Counted from the stretch's first letter, positions 27,553 to 38,647 are shown. The stretch is 64,000 nucleotides of DNA from Polynucleobacter sp. AP-Jannik-300A-C4 (GCF_018688335.1 NZ_CP061316.1:1736001-1800000), one strand, 5' to 3'. The notes: generated from the letters alone by a model not told the origin. Translations and numbers: made by a program.

Positions 27553-28710
27553 ATGTCAGCAAAGAGCTTCGATATTTTGATTCAAGGTGGTGGACCAGTT
27601 GGTCTAGCCTGCGTAGCATGGTGCTTGCAAAAATTTCCAGAAGCTAAGATTGTCTTGCTCGATCGCAACCCTATGAATGATGCAGATTTAGCTGCTGCCG
27701 ATAGCAGAGGGATAGCCTTATCGCACGGTAGCAAACTCTTGCTCGACACCATCAAGGCATGGCCTACAGAGTGTGCGGACATTTATCGAGTTCATGTCTC
27801 ACAAGCAGGTCGTTTTGGCCGCGCTCTGATGACTCGCGAAGAGCTTGGGCAAGATGCTCTAGGTCACATCGTTCGTTATCGAGATATTCATCTCACACTG
27901 CGTCAGGCTTTAAGAGTCATTAAAACAAAGAGTTCCAATTTTGTTTGGGAGCACATCAATGCTGATACCGATACTTCACATATTCTAGCCAAATGCGTAG
28001 TGCATGCTGAAGGCGGTTTATTTAAAACCCAAGATTGGGTTGAGTCCGGCAGAGACTATGAGCAGTCCGCTTTAGTTGGCTTAATCGAGGTTGAGGATGC
28101 AGTACCCCATCAAGCATGGGAACGCTTTACTTCCGAAGGGCCTTTAGCAGTTCTGCCGAGTCACTATGGTCGCAATATTCTGAATCTGGTTTGGTGTGGA
28201 ACGCCAAGCTCTTCACAAGCACGTCTTGCTTTAAGTGATGCTGATTTTCTAAAGAGCCTGCAAGCCGAGTTTGGTTCGCGTATTGGTCAGTTCCTCAAAA
28301 TCCAAGATCGCCGTCTTTATGATCTAGGCCTCAACTACCGCAAAGAAATTACTCAGGGCAATGAGGTTTGGATTGGTAATGCCGCCCAAACTTTGCATCC
28401 CGTTGCAGGACAAGGCCTTAACCTTGGATTAAGGGATGCCTATCTCTTGGCCGAAAAACTCAGCATCCTCTTCTCCAAATCTGAAGATCAAAAAACTGTA
28501 ACGGCCATTGAGGCGACATTGCAGGACTATGCCCAAAGTCGGAAGGTCGATCGATCCGCCACCATTGGCCTAACCGACTTCATGGCCAGAATCTTCACTT
28601 CCAATCTATTGCCCATTGTGATCGGCCGTGGCTTGGCTTTATCGGCCCTCCAGTGGCTCCCGCCAGTTAAAACAGCCTTAGCCCGGCAGATGATGTTTGG
28701 CAGGCGCTAA
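27553..28710 (+). CDS. ubiH: UbiH/COQ6-family FAD-dependent hydroxylase
   Basis: A 385-residue flavoprotein monooxygenase of the UbiH/UbiF/VisC family. These hydroxylate the ring of ubiquinone precursors with O2 and NAD(P)H. The FAD motif GGGPVGLACV at the N-terminus, a middle LVGLIEV region and the late GNAAQTLHPVAGQGLNLGLRD (FAD/ribityl contact) are present. Which ring position it serves (UbiH, UbiF, UbiI, UbiL or UbiM type) cannot be told. I start at the ATG at 27553; a TTG at 27544, three codons earlier, is possible. Confidence 0.88.
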   Translation: MSAKSFDILIQGGGPVGLACVAWCLQKFPEAKIVLLDRNPMNDADLAAADSRGIALSHGSKLLLDTIKAWPTECADIYRVHVSQAGRFGRALMTREELGQDALGHIVRYRDIHLTLRQALRVIKTKSSNFVWEHINADTDTSHILAKCVVHAEGGLFKTQDWVESGRDYEQSALVGLIEVEDAVPHQAWERFTSEGPLAVLPSHYGRNILNLVWCGTPSSSQARLALSDADFLKSLQAEFGSRIGQFLKIQDRRLYDLGLNYRKEITQGNEVWIGNAAQTLHPVAGQGLNLGLRDAYLLAEKLSILFSKSEDQKTVTAIEATLQDYAQSRKVDRSATIGLTDFMARIFTSNLLPIVIGRGLALSALQWLPPVKTALARQMMFGRR

Positions 28711-28748
28711 GAGGCTTAAATAGACTCCAAAATACAAGCATTCATCAT

Positions 28749-28762
28749 TTGATCTAAATCAT
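28749..28762. promoter_or_regulatory. FNR/Crp-type binding site upstream of dusB-fis
   Basis: TTGAT-CTAA-ATCAT matches the FNR/Anr consensus TTGAT-N4-ATCAA at nine of ten defined positions. It lies 97 bases before the dusB start and just upstream of a 10-bp inverted repeat. Function is inference from the motif and position. Confidence 0.4.
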
Positions 28763-28764
28763 GG

Positions 28765-28789
28765 AATCTGCCTATTTTTTAGGCAGATT
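28765..28789. repeat. 10-bp perfect inverted repeat upstream of dusB
   Basis: AATCTGCCTA and TAGGCAGATT are perfect inverted copies around a five-T loop. No U tract follows on either strand, so it is a weak terminator candidate for the ubiH-like gene. It is immediately followed by TATACT, a possible -10 element for dusB-fis, so an operator or transcript-leader role is also possible. Confidence 0.6.
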
Positions 28790-28858
28790 TATACTGAGTT
28801 GTGCTAAAGTGACACCCTTTCCTAAGCACTAGAAGCCCTCCAGAATTCAGCCCACCCC

Positions 28859-29875
28859 ATGAAGATCGGCCCACACCTTCTCGCGAATAGATTATTTGTT
28901 GCCCCAATGGCAGGGGTAACGGATCGCCCTTTTCGCCAGCTCTGTAAAAAGCTTGGTGCCGGCTATGCCGTATCCGAAATGATTGCCTCTAACGCTTTGC
29001 TGTGGAAAAGTGAGAAAACCCAACGTCGCGCTAATCACCAAGGTGAATTTAAGCCGATTGCAGTCCAAATCGCTGGTGCCGACCCCAAGATGATGGCGGC
29101 GGCGGCCAAACTTAATGTCGATCATGGCGCCCAGATTATTGATATCAATATGGGTTGCCCAGCCAAAAAGGTATGCAATGTTGCAGCTGGTTCTGCATTG
29201 TTAAGAGACGAGCCTTTGGTGCAGCAAATTTTGGAAGCCGTAGTACAGGCAGTGGGCGTAGGTCCTGATGCGGTTCCTGTGACCTTAAAGATTCGGACAG
29301 GCTGGGATCGCGAACATAAAAATGCGATTGATATTGCACGTCTGGCTGAAAAATCTGGCATCTCCATGTTGACCGTACATGGTCGTACAAAAGCCGACCT
29401 TTATCACGGTGAGGCGGAGTACGAAACGATTACCGCAGTGAAGAATAGCGTTGCCATTCCGGTGGTTGCTAATGGCGATATCACTACTCCAGAAAAAGCA
29501 GCGTTTGTTTTAAAAGAAACTAAGGCCGATGCCATCATGATTGGTCGTGCCGCCCAAGGACGTCCCTGGATATTTCGTGAAATCAATTATTTCTTGGAAA
29601 CAGGGGGCAAATTACCTACACCGCAGATCAATGAAATTCAAGAAATTATGAATGCCCATCTCATCGATCACTATGAGTTCTATGGCGAGTATGTTGGCCT
29701 ACGCACAGCGCGTAAGCATATTGGCTGGTACTGCAAAGGCTTACGTGACTCCCATGCCTTCCGCCAAAGAATGAATACCGCCGATGATTGCAAAACCCAA
29801 TTACAAATGGTGAATGATTTTTTCAATGAAATGAAATCCCATTCTGATCGTTTGTTATTTTTAGAAGCAGCCTAA
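28859..29875 (+). CDS. dusB: tRNA-dihydrouridine synthase B
   Basis: A 338-residue FMN-dependent enzyme that reduces uridine 17 in the tRNA D-loop. The (beta/alpha)8 barrel carries the catalytic cysteine in NMGCPAKKVCN, FMN contacts around APMAGVTDRPFR and the late VVANGDITT, IMIGRAAQGRPW. A C-terminal helical domain follows. It is in the conserved dusB-fis pair with fis 24 bases downstream. The start has a short 148-base upstream gap holding likely regulatory elements. Confidence 0.96.
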   Translation: MKIGPHLLANRLFVAPMAGVTDRPFRQLCKKLGAGYAVSEMIASNALLWKSEKTQRRANHQGEFKPIAVQIAGADPKMMAAAAKLNVDHGAQIIDINMGCPAKKVCNVAAGSALLRDEPLVQQILEAVVQAVGVGPDAVPVTLKIRTGWDREHKNAIDIARLAEKSGISMLTVHGRTKADLYHGEAEYETITAVKNSVAIPVVANGDITTPEKAAFVLKETKADAIMIGRAAQGRPWIFREINYFLETGGKLPTPQINEIQEIMNAHLIDHYEFYGEYVGLRTARKHIGWYCKGLRDSHAFRQRMNTADDCKTQLQMVNDFFNEMKSHSDRLLFLEAA

Positions 29876-29899
29876 TTTAGTTTTTTATTTAATTTATCC

Positions 29900-30139
29900 A
29901 TGACGAATAAGCACCCCATCACTGAATGCATTGAGACCCAACTACAACGTTATTTGGATGATCTCAAAGGAACACCTCCATCTAACTTATATGAAATGGT
30001 TCTCGCAGTAGTTGAAAAACCGATGCTGGAATTGGTCATGCAGCATGCAAAGCAGAATCAATCTTTGGCTGCGCAGTACCTTGGCATCAACCGCAATACG
30101 CTTCACAAGAAATTGGTTGAACACCAACTCCTGAAATAA
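29900..30139 (+). CDS. fis: DNA-binding protein Fis
   Basis: A 79-residue nucleoid protein, shorter at the N-terminus than the 98-residue E. coli Fis, as in other betaproteobacteria. The C-terminal helix-turn-helix is clear (LAAQYLGINRNTLHKKL). The N-terminal beta-hairpin that activates Hin recombination in E. coli is largely missing. Fis bends DNA and in many bacteria boosts rRNA promoters during fast growth. It is co-transcribed with dusB and followed by purH after 48 bases. Confidence 0.95.
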   Translation: MTNKHPITECIETQLQRYLDDLKGTPPSNLYEMVLAVVEKPMLELVMQHAKQNQSLAAQYLGINRNTLHKKLVEHQLLK

Positions 30140-30187
30140 GCCGGACCCCATACGTAAATTCTTTATTAATTCAACCTTCTGAAAAAT

Positions 30188-31768
30188 ATGATCCGCACAG
30201 CCCTACTCTCTGTTTCCGATAAAAATGGCATTGTGCCGTTCGCTAAAGCCCTTCATGAGCAAGGTATCAAACTGATTTCTACTGGCGGTACTGCAAAGCT
30301 GTTAGCTGAAAATAATTTACCTGTAGTAGAGGTATCTTCACTCACCAAGTTCCCAGAGATGTTGGATGGCCGCGTAAAGACCTTGCATCCTATGGTGCAT
30401 GGTGGCTTGTTGGCTCGTCGAGACTTCCCTGAGCATATGGCTGCTTTGAAAGAACATGGTATCGATACGATCGACATGCTAGTTATTAATCTCTATCCGT
30501 TTAATGAGACCGTTGCTAAAGCCGATTGCTCATTTGAAGATGCGGTTGAGAATATTGATATTGGCGGCCCAGCCATGTTGCGCGCTGCTGCTAAGAATCA
30601 TCAAGATGTTACGGTACTCATTTCACCAGAAGACTACGCGCCTGTACTTGAAGAAATGAAAGTCAATCAGAACGTGGTTTCCTATAAAACTAATTTAGCT
30701 CTAGCTAAAAAGGTATTTGCCCATACCGCTCAATACGACGGCGCGATTGCCAATTATTTATCTGCATTAGGTGATGAGCTCGATCACAAGAAACGTTCTG
30801 CCTATCCAGAAACCTTACACCTTGCCTTTGAAAAAGTACAAGAGATGCGTTATGGGGAGAACCCACACCAATCAGCTGCTTTTTATAAAGATATCTATCC
30901 AGTCGATGGTGCGCTTGCCAATTACAAGCAACTACAAGGTAAAGAGCTTTCCTACAACAACATCGCTGATGCTGACTCTGCCTGGGAATGCGTCAAGAGC
31001 TTCACTGGCAGTACTGGTGGTGCTGCAGCCTGCGTCATTATTAAGCATGCCAACCCTTGCGGCGTAGCTGTTGCAGCTAACGGCCTCGAGGCTTATCAAA
31101 AAGCATTTAAAACCGACCCAAGCTCTGCCTTCGGTGGAATTATTGCCCTCAATGTGCCATGTGACGGTGCCACAGCTGAAGCAATTTCCAAACAGTTTGT
31201 AGAAGTATTAATTGCGCCTAGTTTTAGCGATGAAGCAAAGGCTATATTTGCTGCTAAACAAAATGTGCGTCTCTTAGAGATTCCTCTGGGTACCGCATTT
31301 AATACTTTTGACTTCAAACGCGTTGGCGGTGGATTGCTAGTTCAGTCTCCTGATGCGAAGAACGTCCTTGAAAACGAAATGCGTGTTGTAAGTAAGCGTC
31401 TTCCAACTCCAAGCGAAATGCATGACATGATGTTTGCATGGCGCGTAGCCAAGTTTGTGAAATCAAATGCGATTGTGTATTGCGCTAAGGGTATGACGCT
31501 TGGTATTGGCGCTGGACAAATGAGTCGCGTCGATTCCGCTCGCATGGCAAGCATTAAGGCAGAGAACGCAGGTCTGAGCCTGAAAGGCTCGGCAGTTGCT
31601 AGCGATGCCTTCTTCCCATTTCGTGACGGCTTGGATGTCGTTGTGAATGGTGGTGCAAGCTGCGCTATCCAGCCTGGTGGCAGCATGCGTGATGATGAAA
31701 TTATTGCGGCGGCCAATGAGCATGGCATTGCCATGATCTTTACTGGCACACGTCACTTCCGACACTAA
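30188..31768 (+). CDS. purH: bifunctional AICAR transformylase/IMP cyclohydrolase
   Basis: A 526-residue enzyme doing the last two steps of IMP synthesis. The N-terminal MGS-like domain ([24 protein letters not shown]) is the cyclohydrolase. The C-terminal AICAR transformylase part includes the KHANPCGVA motif with the catalytic Lys-His pair. Length matches the family. It lies between fis and ruvC with a six-base gap to ruvC, so the three ruv genes could be read through from it. Confidence 0.98.
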   Translation: MIRTALLSVSDKNGIVPFAKALHEQGIKLISTGGTAKLLAENNLPVVEVSSLTKFPEMLDGRVKTLHPMVHGGLLARRDFPEHMAALKEHGIDTIDMLVINLYPFNETVAKADCSFEDAVENIDIGGPAMLRAAAKNHQDVTVLISPEDYAPVLEEMKVNQNVVSYKTNLALAKKVFAHTAQYDGAIANYLSALGDELDHKKRSAYPETLHLAFEKVQEMRYGENPHQSAAFYKDIYPVDGALANYKQLQGKELSYNNIADADSAWECVKSFTGSTGGAAACVIIKHANPCGVAVAANGLEAYQKAFKTDPSSAFGGIIALNVPCDGATAEAISKQFVEVLIAPSFSDEAKAIFAAKQNVRLLEIPLGTAFNTFDFKRVGGGLLVQSPDAKNVLENEMRVVSKRLPTPSEMHDMMFAWRVAKFVKSNAIVYCAKGMTLGIGAGQMSRVDSARMASIKAENAGLSLKGSAVASDAFFPFRDGLDVVVNGGASCAIQPGGSMRDDEIIAAANEHGIAMIFTGTRHFRH

Positions 31769-31774
31769 GCACCC

Positions 31775-32296
31775 ATGCGCTGGATAGGAATCGACCCAGG
31801 TCTACGAACAACGGGTTTTGGCGTTATTGATGTTGATGGCCAAAAGCTGAGTTACGTAGCCTCTGGGACGATTGAGAGTGGCGACCCAGCACAAGGACTC
31901 CCTGATCGACTAGGAATCTTGTATGCAGGCATTAAAGAAGTTCTAGAGACATACCACCCAGAGCAAGCTGCTATTGAAGAAGTATTCCTGAACGTCAATC
32001 CTCGCTCTACCTTGATGCTAGGTCAGGCACGAGGTGCAGTGATTGCAGCTCTAGTGTCCAACAAGCTCCCAGTCGCTGAGTTCAGTGCACTTAGGGTAAA
32101 GCAGTCCATCGTGGGAACCGGCAGAGCCACCAAACCTCAGGTGCAAGAAATGGTCAAGCGTTTGCTACGCCTAAGCCGCGCCCCTGGTACAGATGCAGCC
32201 GATGCATTAGGGGTGGCGATTTGCGCTGCGCATCATGCCCAGATTCCGAAAGCCATTACTGCCGCCCTTGCGCCCAAAAAGAGTAGCAAGAAATAA
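31775..32296 (+). CDS. ruvC: Holliday-junction resolvase RuvC
   Basis: A 173-residue RNase-H-fold nuclease that cuts Holliday junctions. The catalytic acidic residues are visible at Asp7 ([12 protein letters not shown]), Glu68 (AAIEEVF) and the late pair in GTDAADALG. The lysine-rich tail (PKKSSKK) is typical. ruvA follows after 26 bases. No SOS box (CTGT-N8-ACAG) was seen upstream. Confidence 0.97.
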   Translation: MRWIGIDPGLRTTGFGVIDVDGQKLSYVASGTIESGDPAQGLPDRLGILYAGIKEVLETYHPEQAAIEEVFLNVNPRSTLMLGQARGAVIAALVSNKLPVAEFSALRVKQSIVGTGRATKPQVQEMVKRLLRLSRAPGTDAADALGVAICAAHHAQIPKAITAALAPKKSSKK

Positions 32297-32322
32297 CAAT
32301 ATAAACAGGTTAAGATCTTTAT

Positions 32323-32907
32323 ATGATTGGTCGCATTCAAGGCATTCTCGTTTCGGTTCACCCACCTCGCCTCTTGGTAGATTGCCAAGGCGTTGGTTAT
32401 GAGATCGATGTGCCCATGAGTACCCTGTATCAACTACCAGAGACTAATCAAAAAATTACACTTCTCACGCACTTTCAAGTACGAGAAGATGCGCAGCAAC
32501 TTTTTGGCTTTGCTACAGAAACAGAACGTGAAGCTTTTAGACAACTGATCAAAATTAGCGGTGTTGGATCACGGACTGCCCTTGCAGTACTCTCTGGCAT
32601 GAGTGTCAATGAATTAGCTCAAGCCATTGCAATGCAAGAAGCGGGACGCCTGACTCAGGTTCCTGGCATTGGGAAAAAGACTGCCGAGCGTCTTTGCCTC
32701 GAGCTCAAAGGGAAGCTAGCTCCAGATTTAGGAATTGTGGGTGGCAAGCCCCAGACAATTGAAGCCAGCAGTGAAATATTGCAGGCACTCTTGGCTCTGG
32801 GTTATTCAGAAAAAGAGGCGCATCTTGCCCTCAAACAAATACCGCCTGACACTACCGTTTCAGATGGTATTCGCATGGGCCTCAAATACCTCTCGAAGTC
32901 TTCATAA
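32323..32907 (+). CDS. ruvA: Holliday-junction DNA helicase subunit RuvA
   Basis: A 194-residue tetrameric protein that clamps the four-way junction. An OB-fold domain at the N-terminus is followed by two helix-hairpin-helix motifs ([15 protein letters not shown] and [16 protein letters not shown]). A flexible linker leads to domain III, which contacts RuvB. It sits in ruvC-ruvA-ruvB order with ruvB 31 bases downstream. Confidence 0.97.
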   Translation: MIGRIQGILVSVHPPRLLVDCQGVGYEIDVPMSTLYQLPETNQKITLLTHFQVREDAQQLFGFATETEREAFRQLIKISGVGSRTALAVLSGMSVNELAQAIAMQEAGRLTQVPGIGKKTAERLCLELKGKLAPDLGIVGGKPQTIEASSEILQALLALGYSEKEAHLALKQIPPDTTVSDGIRMGLKYLSKSS

Positions 32908-32938
32908 CTAAGCACTCAAACACCACTACACTTGCAGT

Positions 32939-34006
32939 ATGGCAATCCACACCGAAGATCTCAGCTCAATTCCCGAAGATTTACCTGAAGCCAATGACCG
33001 TATCGTTAGCGGCGCGGCAGGTAATTCTGAGGCCGTCTTTGAAAGAGCCTTGCGCCCAAAACAGTTGGATGAGTATGTTGGTCAAACCAAGGCTCGCGCT
33101 CAACTAGAAATCTTTATTACTGCAACGAGAGCCAGACAAGAGGCTCTCGATCACGTACTGCTTTTTGGCCCTCCTGGCCTTGGTAAAACTACCCTAGCCC
33201 ACATCATTGCTAGAGAACTAGGCGTGAACTTGCGCCAAACTAGCGGCCCCGTTCTGGATAGACCTGGCGATCTTGCCGCATTACTTACCAATTTGGAAGC
33301 AAACGATGTGCTCTTTATTGATGAGATTCATCGACTCTCTCCAGTAGTTGAGGAGATTCTCTATCCAGCACTAGAAGACTACAGCCTGGACATCATGATT
33401 GGTGAGGGGCCTGCAGCGCGCAGCGTCAAAATTGATCTCAAGCCATTTACCTTAATCGGTGCAACTACTCGTGCCGGTATGCTCACTAATCCACTGCGTG
33501 ATCGCTTTGGTATTGTGGCAAGACTGGAGTTCTACACTACTGAAGAGCTCACCAAAATTATTACGCGCTCTGCCGGCTTACTCAAAGCCGATATTGACCC
33601 AGAGGGTTCGATTGAGATTGCAAAGCGCGCTAGAGGCACACCACGTATCGCCAATCGCCTGCTACGTCGAGTACGTGACTATGCCGAGGTCAAGGGTACC
33701 GGCACCATTACCAAGCAAATGGCAGATGCAGCATTAAAAATGCTCGATGTGGACCCAAGTGGTTTTGATGTAATGGACAGGAAATTACTGGAAGCCATCT
33801 TGCATAAGTTTGATGGAGGGCCAGTGGGTATTGATAACTTAGCAGCGGCTATTGGCGAAGAGCGTGACACCATTGAAGATGTATTGGAGCCCTACCTGAT
33901 TCAACAAGGCTACCTACAAAGAACCTCTAGAGGCAGGGTCGCAACACGTCAGGCTTATGAGCATTTTGGCCTAACGCCACCTGCTGGTGATGGCCAGATA
34001 TCTTGA
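32939..34006 (+). CDS. ruvB: Holliday-junction branch-migration helicase RuvB
   Basis: A 355-residue AAA+ motor. Walker A is GPPGLGKTT, Walker B is FIDEIHRL, and the sensor and arginine-finger region ([19 protein letters not shown]) is intact. The C-terminal winged helix binds DNA. The N-terminal extension of about 20 acidic residues is common in this order. It ends the plus-strand block and converges on the HPP gene. Confidence 0.98.
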   Translation: MAIHTEDLSSIPEDLPEANDRIVSGAAGNSEAVFERALRPKQLDEYVGQTKARAQLEIFITATRARQEALDHVLLFGPPGLGKTTLAHIIARELGVNLRQTSGPVLDRPGDLAALLTNLEANDVLFIDEIHRLSPVVEEILYPALEDYSLDIMIGEGPAARSVKIDLKPFTLIGATTRAGMLTNPLRDRFGIVARLEFYTTEELTKIITRSAGLLKADIDPEGSIEIAKRARGTPRIANRLLRRVRDYAEVKGTGTITKQMADAALKMLDVDPSGFDVMDRKLLEAILHKFDGGPVGIDNLAAAIGEERDTIEDVLEPYLIQQGYLQRTSRGRVATRQAYEHFGLTPPAGDGQIS

Positions 34007-34039
34007 AATTATTCAGATAAGCTAGAAAAGTTATCAATC

Positions 34040-34582
34040 CTAGCTTGGTCTATTGGGGTAACTTTTACCAGTTAAATTGCTATAGGCTGCCGCAACCAAA
34101 ACTAGTATTACAGAATCTATCATTATCGGAAATATTGCATACCGATAATGCATGACATTGCCAAGCACCACAATTAAAGCAATTGCAGCTGCAGGGGGGT
34201 GCAAGCAGCGCAAAATAAACATTCCTAAAATAGATAAGCTGGCTGCAAATGACATTGCCAACAGTGGATCGTCCACAAAATGAATTACTGAGATTCCGAC
34301 TAAAGCAGATAGGGTGTTGCCTGCAATGACTGCCCAAGGTTGGGCCATAGGGCTCTGTGGGAGTACAAAAACCAGTAAAGCGCTGGCACCCAAAGAAGCC
34401 ATAAGCCATTCATTTACACCACTGAGATCTCCAAGATATCTTGAGATAGTGAGTACAAGTAAAAGACCCGCAAATACTCCAAATACTGATCTAAAGCGCT
34501 CTAACCAAGAGACGTGTGGTTGATCACCGCCAAAATAAAAAGCATATTTCTTTAAAAGGTATTTAAGAGAATGTCTCATCAT
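34040..34582 (-). CDS. HPP-family four-helix membrane protein
   Basis: A 180-residue protein with four or five hydrophobic segments and the HPP signature in RCLHPPAAAIAL, which names the family. In cyanobacteria and plants HPP proteins have been linked to nitrite transport across membranes; in proteobacteria the role is open. It lies 63 bases downstream of tyrS on the same strand. A leader of about 30 charged residues precedes the first helix. Confidence 0.82.
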   Translation of the reverse strand: MMRHSLKYLLKKYAFYFGGDQPHVSWLERFRSVFGVFAGLLLVLTISRYLGDLSGVNEWLMASLGASALLVFVLPQSPMAQPWAVIAGNTLSALVGISVIHFVDDPLLAMSFAASLSILGMFILRCLHPPAAAIALIVVLGNVMHYRYAIFPIMIDSVILVLVAAAYSNLTGKSYPNRPS

Positions 34583-34645
34583 GATTCATATTTTTCTCTC
34601 AAACATTAATTTCATGTATTGAGGTCTACAGTCAATTTTTTAGTA

Positions 34646-35881
34646 CTACTTAACTAAAGTTACCTTAGCAAACTTACGCTTGCCCACCTGCACTACGTAA
34701 GTACCAGCATCAACTTTTAACTGTTTATCGGTAACTGTTGTGCCATCAATCTTTACGCCGTTTTGCTCGATGTTGCGCATCGCTTCAGACGTAGATGGTG
34801 CCAAGCCTGCAGCCTTCAAAAGGCTAGCAATCCCCATTGGAGCTCCAGTGAGACTTACTTCTGGGATGTCATCTGGTATCCCGCCTTTAGCGCGATGATT
34901 AAAGTCTTCCAAAGCTTTTTCTGCGGCAGTTTGCGAATGAAAGCGTGCGACGATTTCTTGTGCGAGCAGCACTTTGCAATCTTTAGGATTCCTACCGGCA
35001 GCTACTTCTTGCTTCATCAGGTCAATTTCCGCCATAGGACGGAATGACAGTAATGTGAAGTAATCCCACATCAAGTCATCGGAGATACTCAAAAGTTTGC
35101 CGAACATCTCACCAGCAGGCTCGCTAATGCCAATGTAATTACCTTTGGACTTACTCATCTTATCAACGCCATCCAAACCAACCAGTAGCGGCATGGTCAA
35201 AATACATTGAGGCTCTTGGCCATACTCACGTTGGAGCTCGCGCCCAACTAAGAGGTTAAATTTCTGATCAGTGCCCCCAAGCTCTAAGTCGCTCTTGAGA
35301 GCAACTGAGTCATAACCCTGCATTAGTGGATACAAGAACTCATGCACAGAGATCGGTATCCCACTACGGTAGCGCTTGGTAAAGTCATCGCGCTCTAACA
35401 TTTGTGCAACGGTATAACGTGCCGCTAACTGAATCATGCCGCGTGCACCGAGAGGGTCGCACCACTCACTGTTGTAGCGCACCTCAGTTTTAGCAGGATC
35501 AAGCACCATACTGGCCTGACGATAGTAGGTCTGCGCATTAACAGCAATTTCTTCGGCAGTCAGTGGGGGGCGCGTTGCATTACGTCCAGAGGGGTCACCA
35601 ATCATGCTGGTGAAGTCACCAATCAAGAAAATCACGGTGTGACCTAAATCTTGAAGCTGACGCAATTTGTTCAAAACAACCGTATGACCCAAATGAATAT
35701 CTGGCGCAGTTGGATCTAAACCCAATTTAATACGCAAAGGTGTACCAGTCGCTTGGCTTTTAGCTAGCTTCTGGATCCAGTCAGCCTCGACCAATAACTC
35801 GTCACAACCCCTTTTAGTGACTTCAAGGGCTGCAAAAACTTCAGGGGTCAGTGGGTATTTATGTTCTGGTTTAGCCGTCAT
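34646..35881 (-). CDS. tyrS: tyrosyl-tRNA synthetase
   Basis: A 411-residue class I synthetase. The HIGH motif is HLGH, the KMSKS loop is DKMSKSKGN, and a C-terminal S4-type RNA-binding domain ends the chain. It belongs to the longer bacterial TyrZ-like form rather than the E. coli TyrS form. It is divergent from anmK across a 101-base gap that must hold both promoters. Confidence 0.97.
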   Translation of the reverse strand: MTAKPEHKYPLTPEVFAALEVTKRGCDELLVEADWIQKLAKSQATGTPLRIKLGLDPTAPDIHLGHTVVLNKLRQLQDLGHTVIFLIGDFTSMIGDPSGRNATRPPLTAEEIAVNAQTYYRQASMVLDPAKTEVRYNSEWCDPLGARGMIQLAARYTVAQMLERDDFTKRYRSGIPISVHEFLYPLMQGYDSVALKSDLELGGTDQKFNLLVGRELQREYGQEPQCILTMPLLVGLDGVDKMSKSKGNYIGISEPAGEMFGKLLSISDDLMWDYFTLLSFRPMAEIDLMKQEVAAGRNPKDCKVLLAQEIVARFHSQTAAEKALEDFNHRAKGGIPDDIPEVSLTGAPMGIASLLKAAGLAPSTSEAMRNIEQNGVKIDGTTVTDKQLKVDAGTYVVQVGKRKFAKVTLVK

Positions 35882-35982
35882 GCTGATTGGGTTAGCTTAG
35901 TGACTTACTTAGTCGGTTAAATTAGTATTTAAATTGCTAAAGCATAATTGTCGCATTCCTGAGAATAAAGTCCTGATACTGC

Positions 35983-37113
35983 ATGAATAAGCCTCAATCC
36001 CTCTTTATTGGCCTGATGTCTGGTACTAGCCTAGATGGGATAGATGCTGTTCTAGCGAAGATCGATGCCTCAGGGGAGGCTCGCCTCCTGGGCTCCGTAA
36101 GCACCCCATTTAGCTCGGAACTGCGTAAAGCCCTTGTTGATTTACAAAGTCCCGGCCCAAATGAAATCCACCGTGAAAATCAGGCTGCAAATGCCCTGGC
36201 AGCAGCCTATGCGGATGCGGTCAAAGAGTTGCTTGCTCAAGTCAAGCTTTCCCCTGCAGATATCATCGCCATTGGCGCACATGGTCAGACCATTCGTCAC
36301 CAAGCGGATCTTGCTCATCACCTGGCTTACACGCACCAGACCCTCAATCCCGCGCTTCTTGCAGAGTTAACTGGGATTGATGTCATTGCGGACTTTAGAA
36401 GTCGTGATTTGGCGGCAGGCGGTCATGGTGCACCTCTAGTGCCAGCCTTTCACGCGCAACAATTTTCCTCTAATGAAAATGTAGCCGTTCTCAATCTTGG
36501 TGGCATTGCTAATCTGACACTACTTCCCAAAGATGGGAATGTAACTGGATTTGATTGCGGTCCAGCAAACATGTTGATGGATGCGTGGATCGCTGATCAG
36601 CAAGGTCATGAATTTGATAAAGATGGTAGCTGGGCTCTGCAAGGAACCTATAATCAAGGTCTGCTCGAAAGAATGTTGACTGACCCATTCTTTGCAAAAG
36701 CACCTCCTAAGAGTACAGGCAGAGATGAGTTTCATCTTGATTGGCTGAAAAAATATATTGGTTTAGACAATATCAATCCAGAGGATATCCAAGCAACCTT
36801 ACTGTTCCTAACTGTGCACTCAGCCCTCGATGCCTTGGCTCGATACGCCCCACAAACCCAAAAACTAATTGTCTGCGGTGGTGGCGCTAAAAATAATGCC
36901 TTGATGAGCTTGTTCAAATTCAAAGCACAAGAACTTTTTATGCAGTCTTTAAAAATTACCACAAGCGATTCGGCTGGAATTGACCCTCAGCTAGTCGAGG
37001 GCCTTGCCTTTGCTTGGCTTGCGTGGGCTCACAAAGAAAAACGGCCAGCAAATTTGCCAGCCGTTACGGGAGCGAAGGGACCCAGAATTCTAGGCGCTTG
37101 CTATCCTGCTTAA
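35983..37113 (+). CDS. anmK: anhydro-N-acetylmuramic acid kinase
   Basis: A 376-residue kinase that opens and phosphorylates 1,6-anhydro-MurNAc from recycled peptidoglycan. The family motif LMSGTSLDGIDAV lies at the N-terminus, with IADFRSRDLAAGGHGAPLVPAFH and the late CGGGAKNNALM. In E. coli its product goes through MurQ to GlcNAc; here amgK-murU elsewhere in the window provides an alternative route for MurNAc. It converges with erpA across 15 bases. Confidence 0.95.
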   Translation: MNKPQSLFIGLMSGTSLDGIDAVLAKIDASGEARLLGSVSTPFSSELRKALVDLQSPGPNEIHRENQAANALAAAYADAVKELLAQVKLSPADIIAIGAHGQTIRHQADLAHHLAYTHQTLNPALLAELTGIDVIADFRSRDLAAGGHGAPLVPAFHAQQFSSNENVAVLNLGGIANLTLLPKDGNVTGFDCGPANMLMDAWIADQQGHEFDKDGSWALQGTYNQGLLERMLTDPFFAKAPPKSTGRDEFHLDWLKKYIGLDNINPEDIQATLLFLTVHSALDALARYAPQTQKLIVCGGGAKNNALMSLFKFKAQELFMQSLKITTSDSAGIDPQLVEGLAFAWLAWAHKEKRPANLPAVTGAKGPRILGACYPA

Positions 37114-37128
37114 ATAATTTAAATTGAT

Positions 37129-37506
37129 TTAAGCAGAGAAAGAAGACCCGCAACCACAAGTAGTTTGGGCATTCGGATTTTTGATTACGAACTGCGAACC
37201 ATTGATATCTTCTTTGTAATCAATCTCAGCACCAACTAAATATTGGAAGCTCATTGAATCCACCAATAAAGTCACGCCATTTTTTTCAAAGAGTGTGTCA
37301 TCTTCATTTACAGCATCATCAAATGTGAAGCCATACTGAAACCCTGAGCAACCACCACCTTGAACAAACACGCGCAGTTTTAATTCAGGATTGCCTTCTT
37401 CAGCAATCAAGTCAGCCACTTTTGCAGCAGCACTATCCGTAAACACCAATGGAACTGGTGGCTCGGCTAAATCTTGTACAGTTTCTTGCGTAGCTAATTG
37501 GGTCAT
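37129..37506 (-). CDS. erpA: iron-sulfur cluster insertion protein ErpA
   Basis: A 125-residue A-type carrier delivering 4Fe-4S clusters to apoproteins, plausibly including MiaB. The three cluster cysteines are Cys53 ([11 protein letters not shown]) and the CGC pair Cys117 and Cys119 near the end. The N-terminal ~18 residues are variable. It follows argC by 82 bases on the same strand. Confidence 0.93.
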   Translation of the reverse strand: MTQLATQETVQDLAEPPVPLVFTDSAAAKVADLIAEEGNPELKLRVFVQGGGCSGFQYGFTFDDAVNEDDTLFEKNGVTLLVDSMSFQYLVGAEIDYKEDINGSQFVIKNPNAQTTCGCGSSFSA

Positions 37507-37588
37507 GATTTACTCCTAATTCAAAAGGCAATGATCTATTTTAGGCTTTTAATTCCAAGCGTGCTGAAGGGTCTTTCCAGTAGCCACA

Positions 37589-38647
37589 TTAAGGTGAAAC
37601 GGCAATCTGGGTCAATCCAGTGGTCTCAGGCAAGCCAAACATCAGGTTCATACACTGAACACCCTGACCTGAGGCGCCCTTCACCAAATTATCTTCCACC
37701 ACCAAAATGACCAAAGTATCTCCATCGCCAGGACGGTGAATGGCAATCCGCAAGCCATTGCTACCCCGCACAGACCGTGTTTCTGGATGACTGCCGGCAG
37801 GCATCACATCCACAAAAGGCTCACCTTTGTAGAAATCCTCATATAGCTTCTGGAAATCCACCTTCATTCCAGCTTCAGTCAAGCGAACATACAGAGTTGA
37901 ATGAATACCCCTAATCATTGGCGTCAGGTGTGGCACAAATGTTAGGCCAATCTGGTCGTGACCAGCAATGGCTTTTAAGCCCTGGACAATTTCTGGAAGA
38001 TGGCGATGCCCTTTAACTCCATATGCCTTGAAGTTATCTCCAGCCTCTGACATTAATGTACCGATCTCTGCCTTACGTCCAGCACCAGAAGTGCCTGACT
38101 TAGAGTCAGAAATAATATGCGTGCCATCAATCAGTTGTTTGCCGCCAGTAGACTTCGGTGAAAGCAATGGAGCAAGCCCAAGCTGCACAGAAGTGGGATA
38201 GCAGCCCGCTAAACCAACTACGCGAGCTTTTTTAATTTCTTCACGATTGATTTCAGCCAAACCATACACTGCCTCCGCTAGGATTTCTGGGCAACCATGT
38301 TCCATGCCGTACCACTTAGCAAATTCTTTAACGTCCTTCAAACGGAAGTCAGCAGCAAGATCCAAAATCTTCACATTGTTAGCAAGCAATTCTTTTGCTT
38401 GTGCCATAGCCACGCCATGAGGAGTTGCAAAGAATACTACGTCGCACTCATTCAACTTAGCTTCATCAGGAGTCGTAAATTTGAGATCAATTCGGCCACG
38501 TAAAGAGGGGAACATCTCAGCTACTGGCATACCAGCTTCTGTGCGAGATGTAATGGCCTGAATCTTGACTTCGGGGTGTTGCGCTAGCAGACGCAGTAAT
38601 TCCACTCCGGTATATCCAGTGCCACCTACGATACCAACTTTGATCAT
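37589..38647 (-). CDS. argC: N-acetyl-gamma-glutamyl-phosphate reductase
   Basis: A 352-residue NADP-dependent reductase of arginine synthesis. The nucleotide-binding [11 protein letters not shown] near the N-terminus and the catalytic cysteine in GLAGCYPTS are clear; this is the type-1 form. The start is the ATG at 38647: a GGAG Shine-Dalgarno lies six bases before it, while the upstream in-frame ATG at 38659 overlaps that site and has none of its own. It follows the rpsI terminator. Confidence 0.95.
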   Translation of the reverse strand: MIKVGIVGGTGYTGVELLRLLAQHPEVKIQAITSRTEAGMPVAEMFPSLRGRIDLKFTTPDEAKLNECDVVFFATPHGVAMAQAKELLANNVKILDLAADFRLKDVKEFAKWYGMEHGCPEILAEAVYGLAEINREEIKKARVVGLAGCYPTSVQLGLAPLLSPKSTGGKQLIDGTHIISDSKSGTSGAGRKAEIGTLMSEAGDNFKAYGVKGHRHLPEIVQGLKAIAGHDQIGLTFVPHLTPMIRGIHSTLYVRLTEAGMKVDFQKLYEDFYKGEPFVDVMPAGSHPETRSVRGSNGLRIAIHRPGDGDTLVILVVEDNLVKGASGQGVQCMNLMFGLPETTGLTQIAVSP

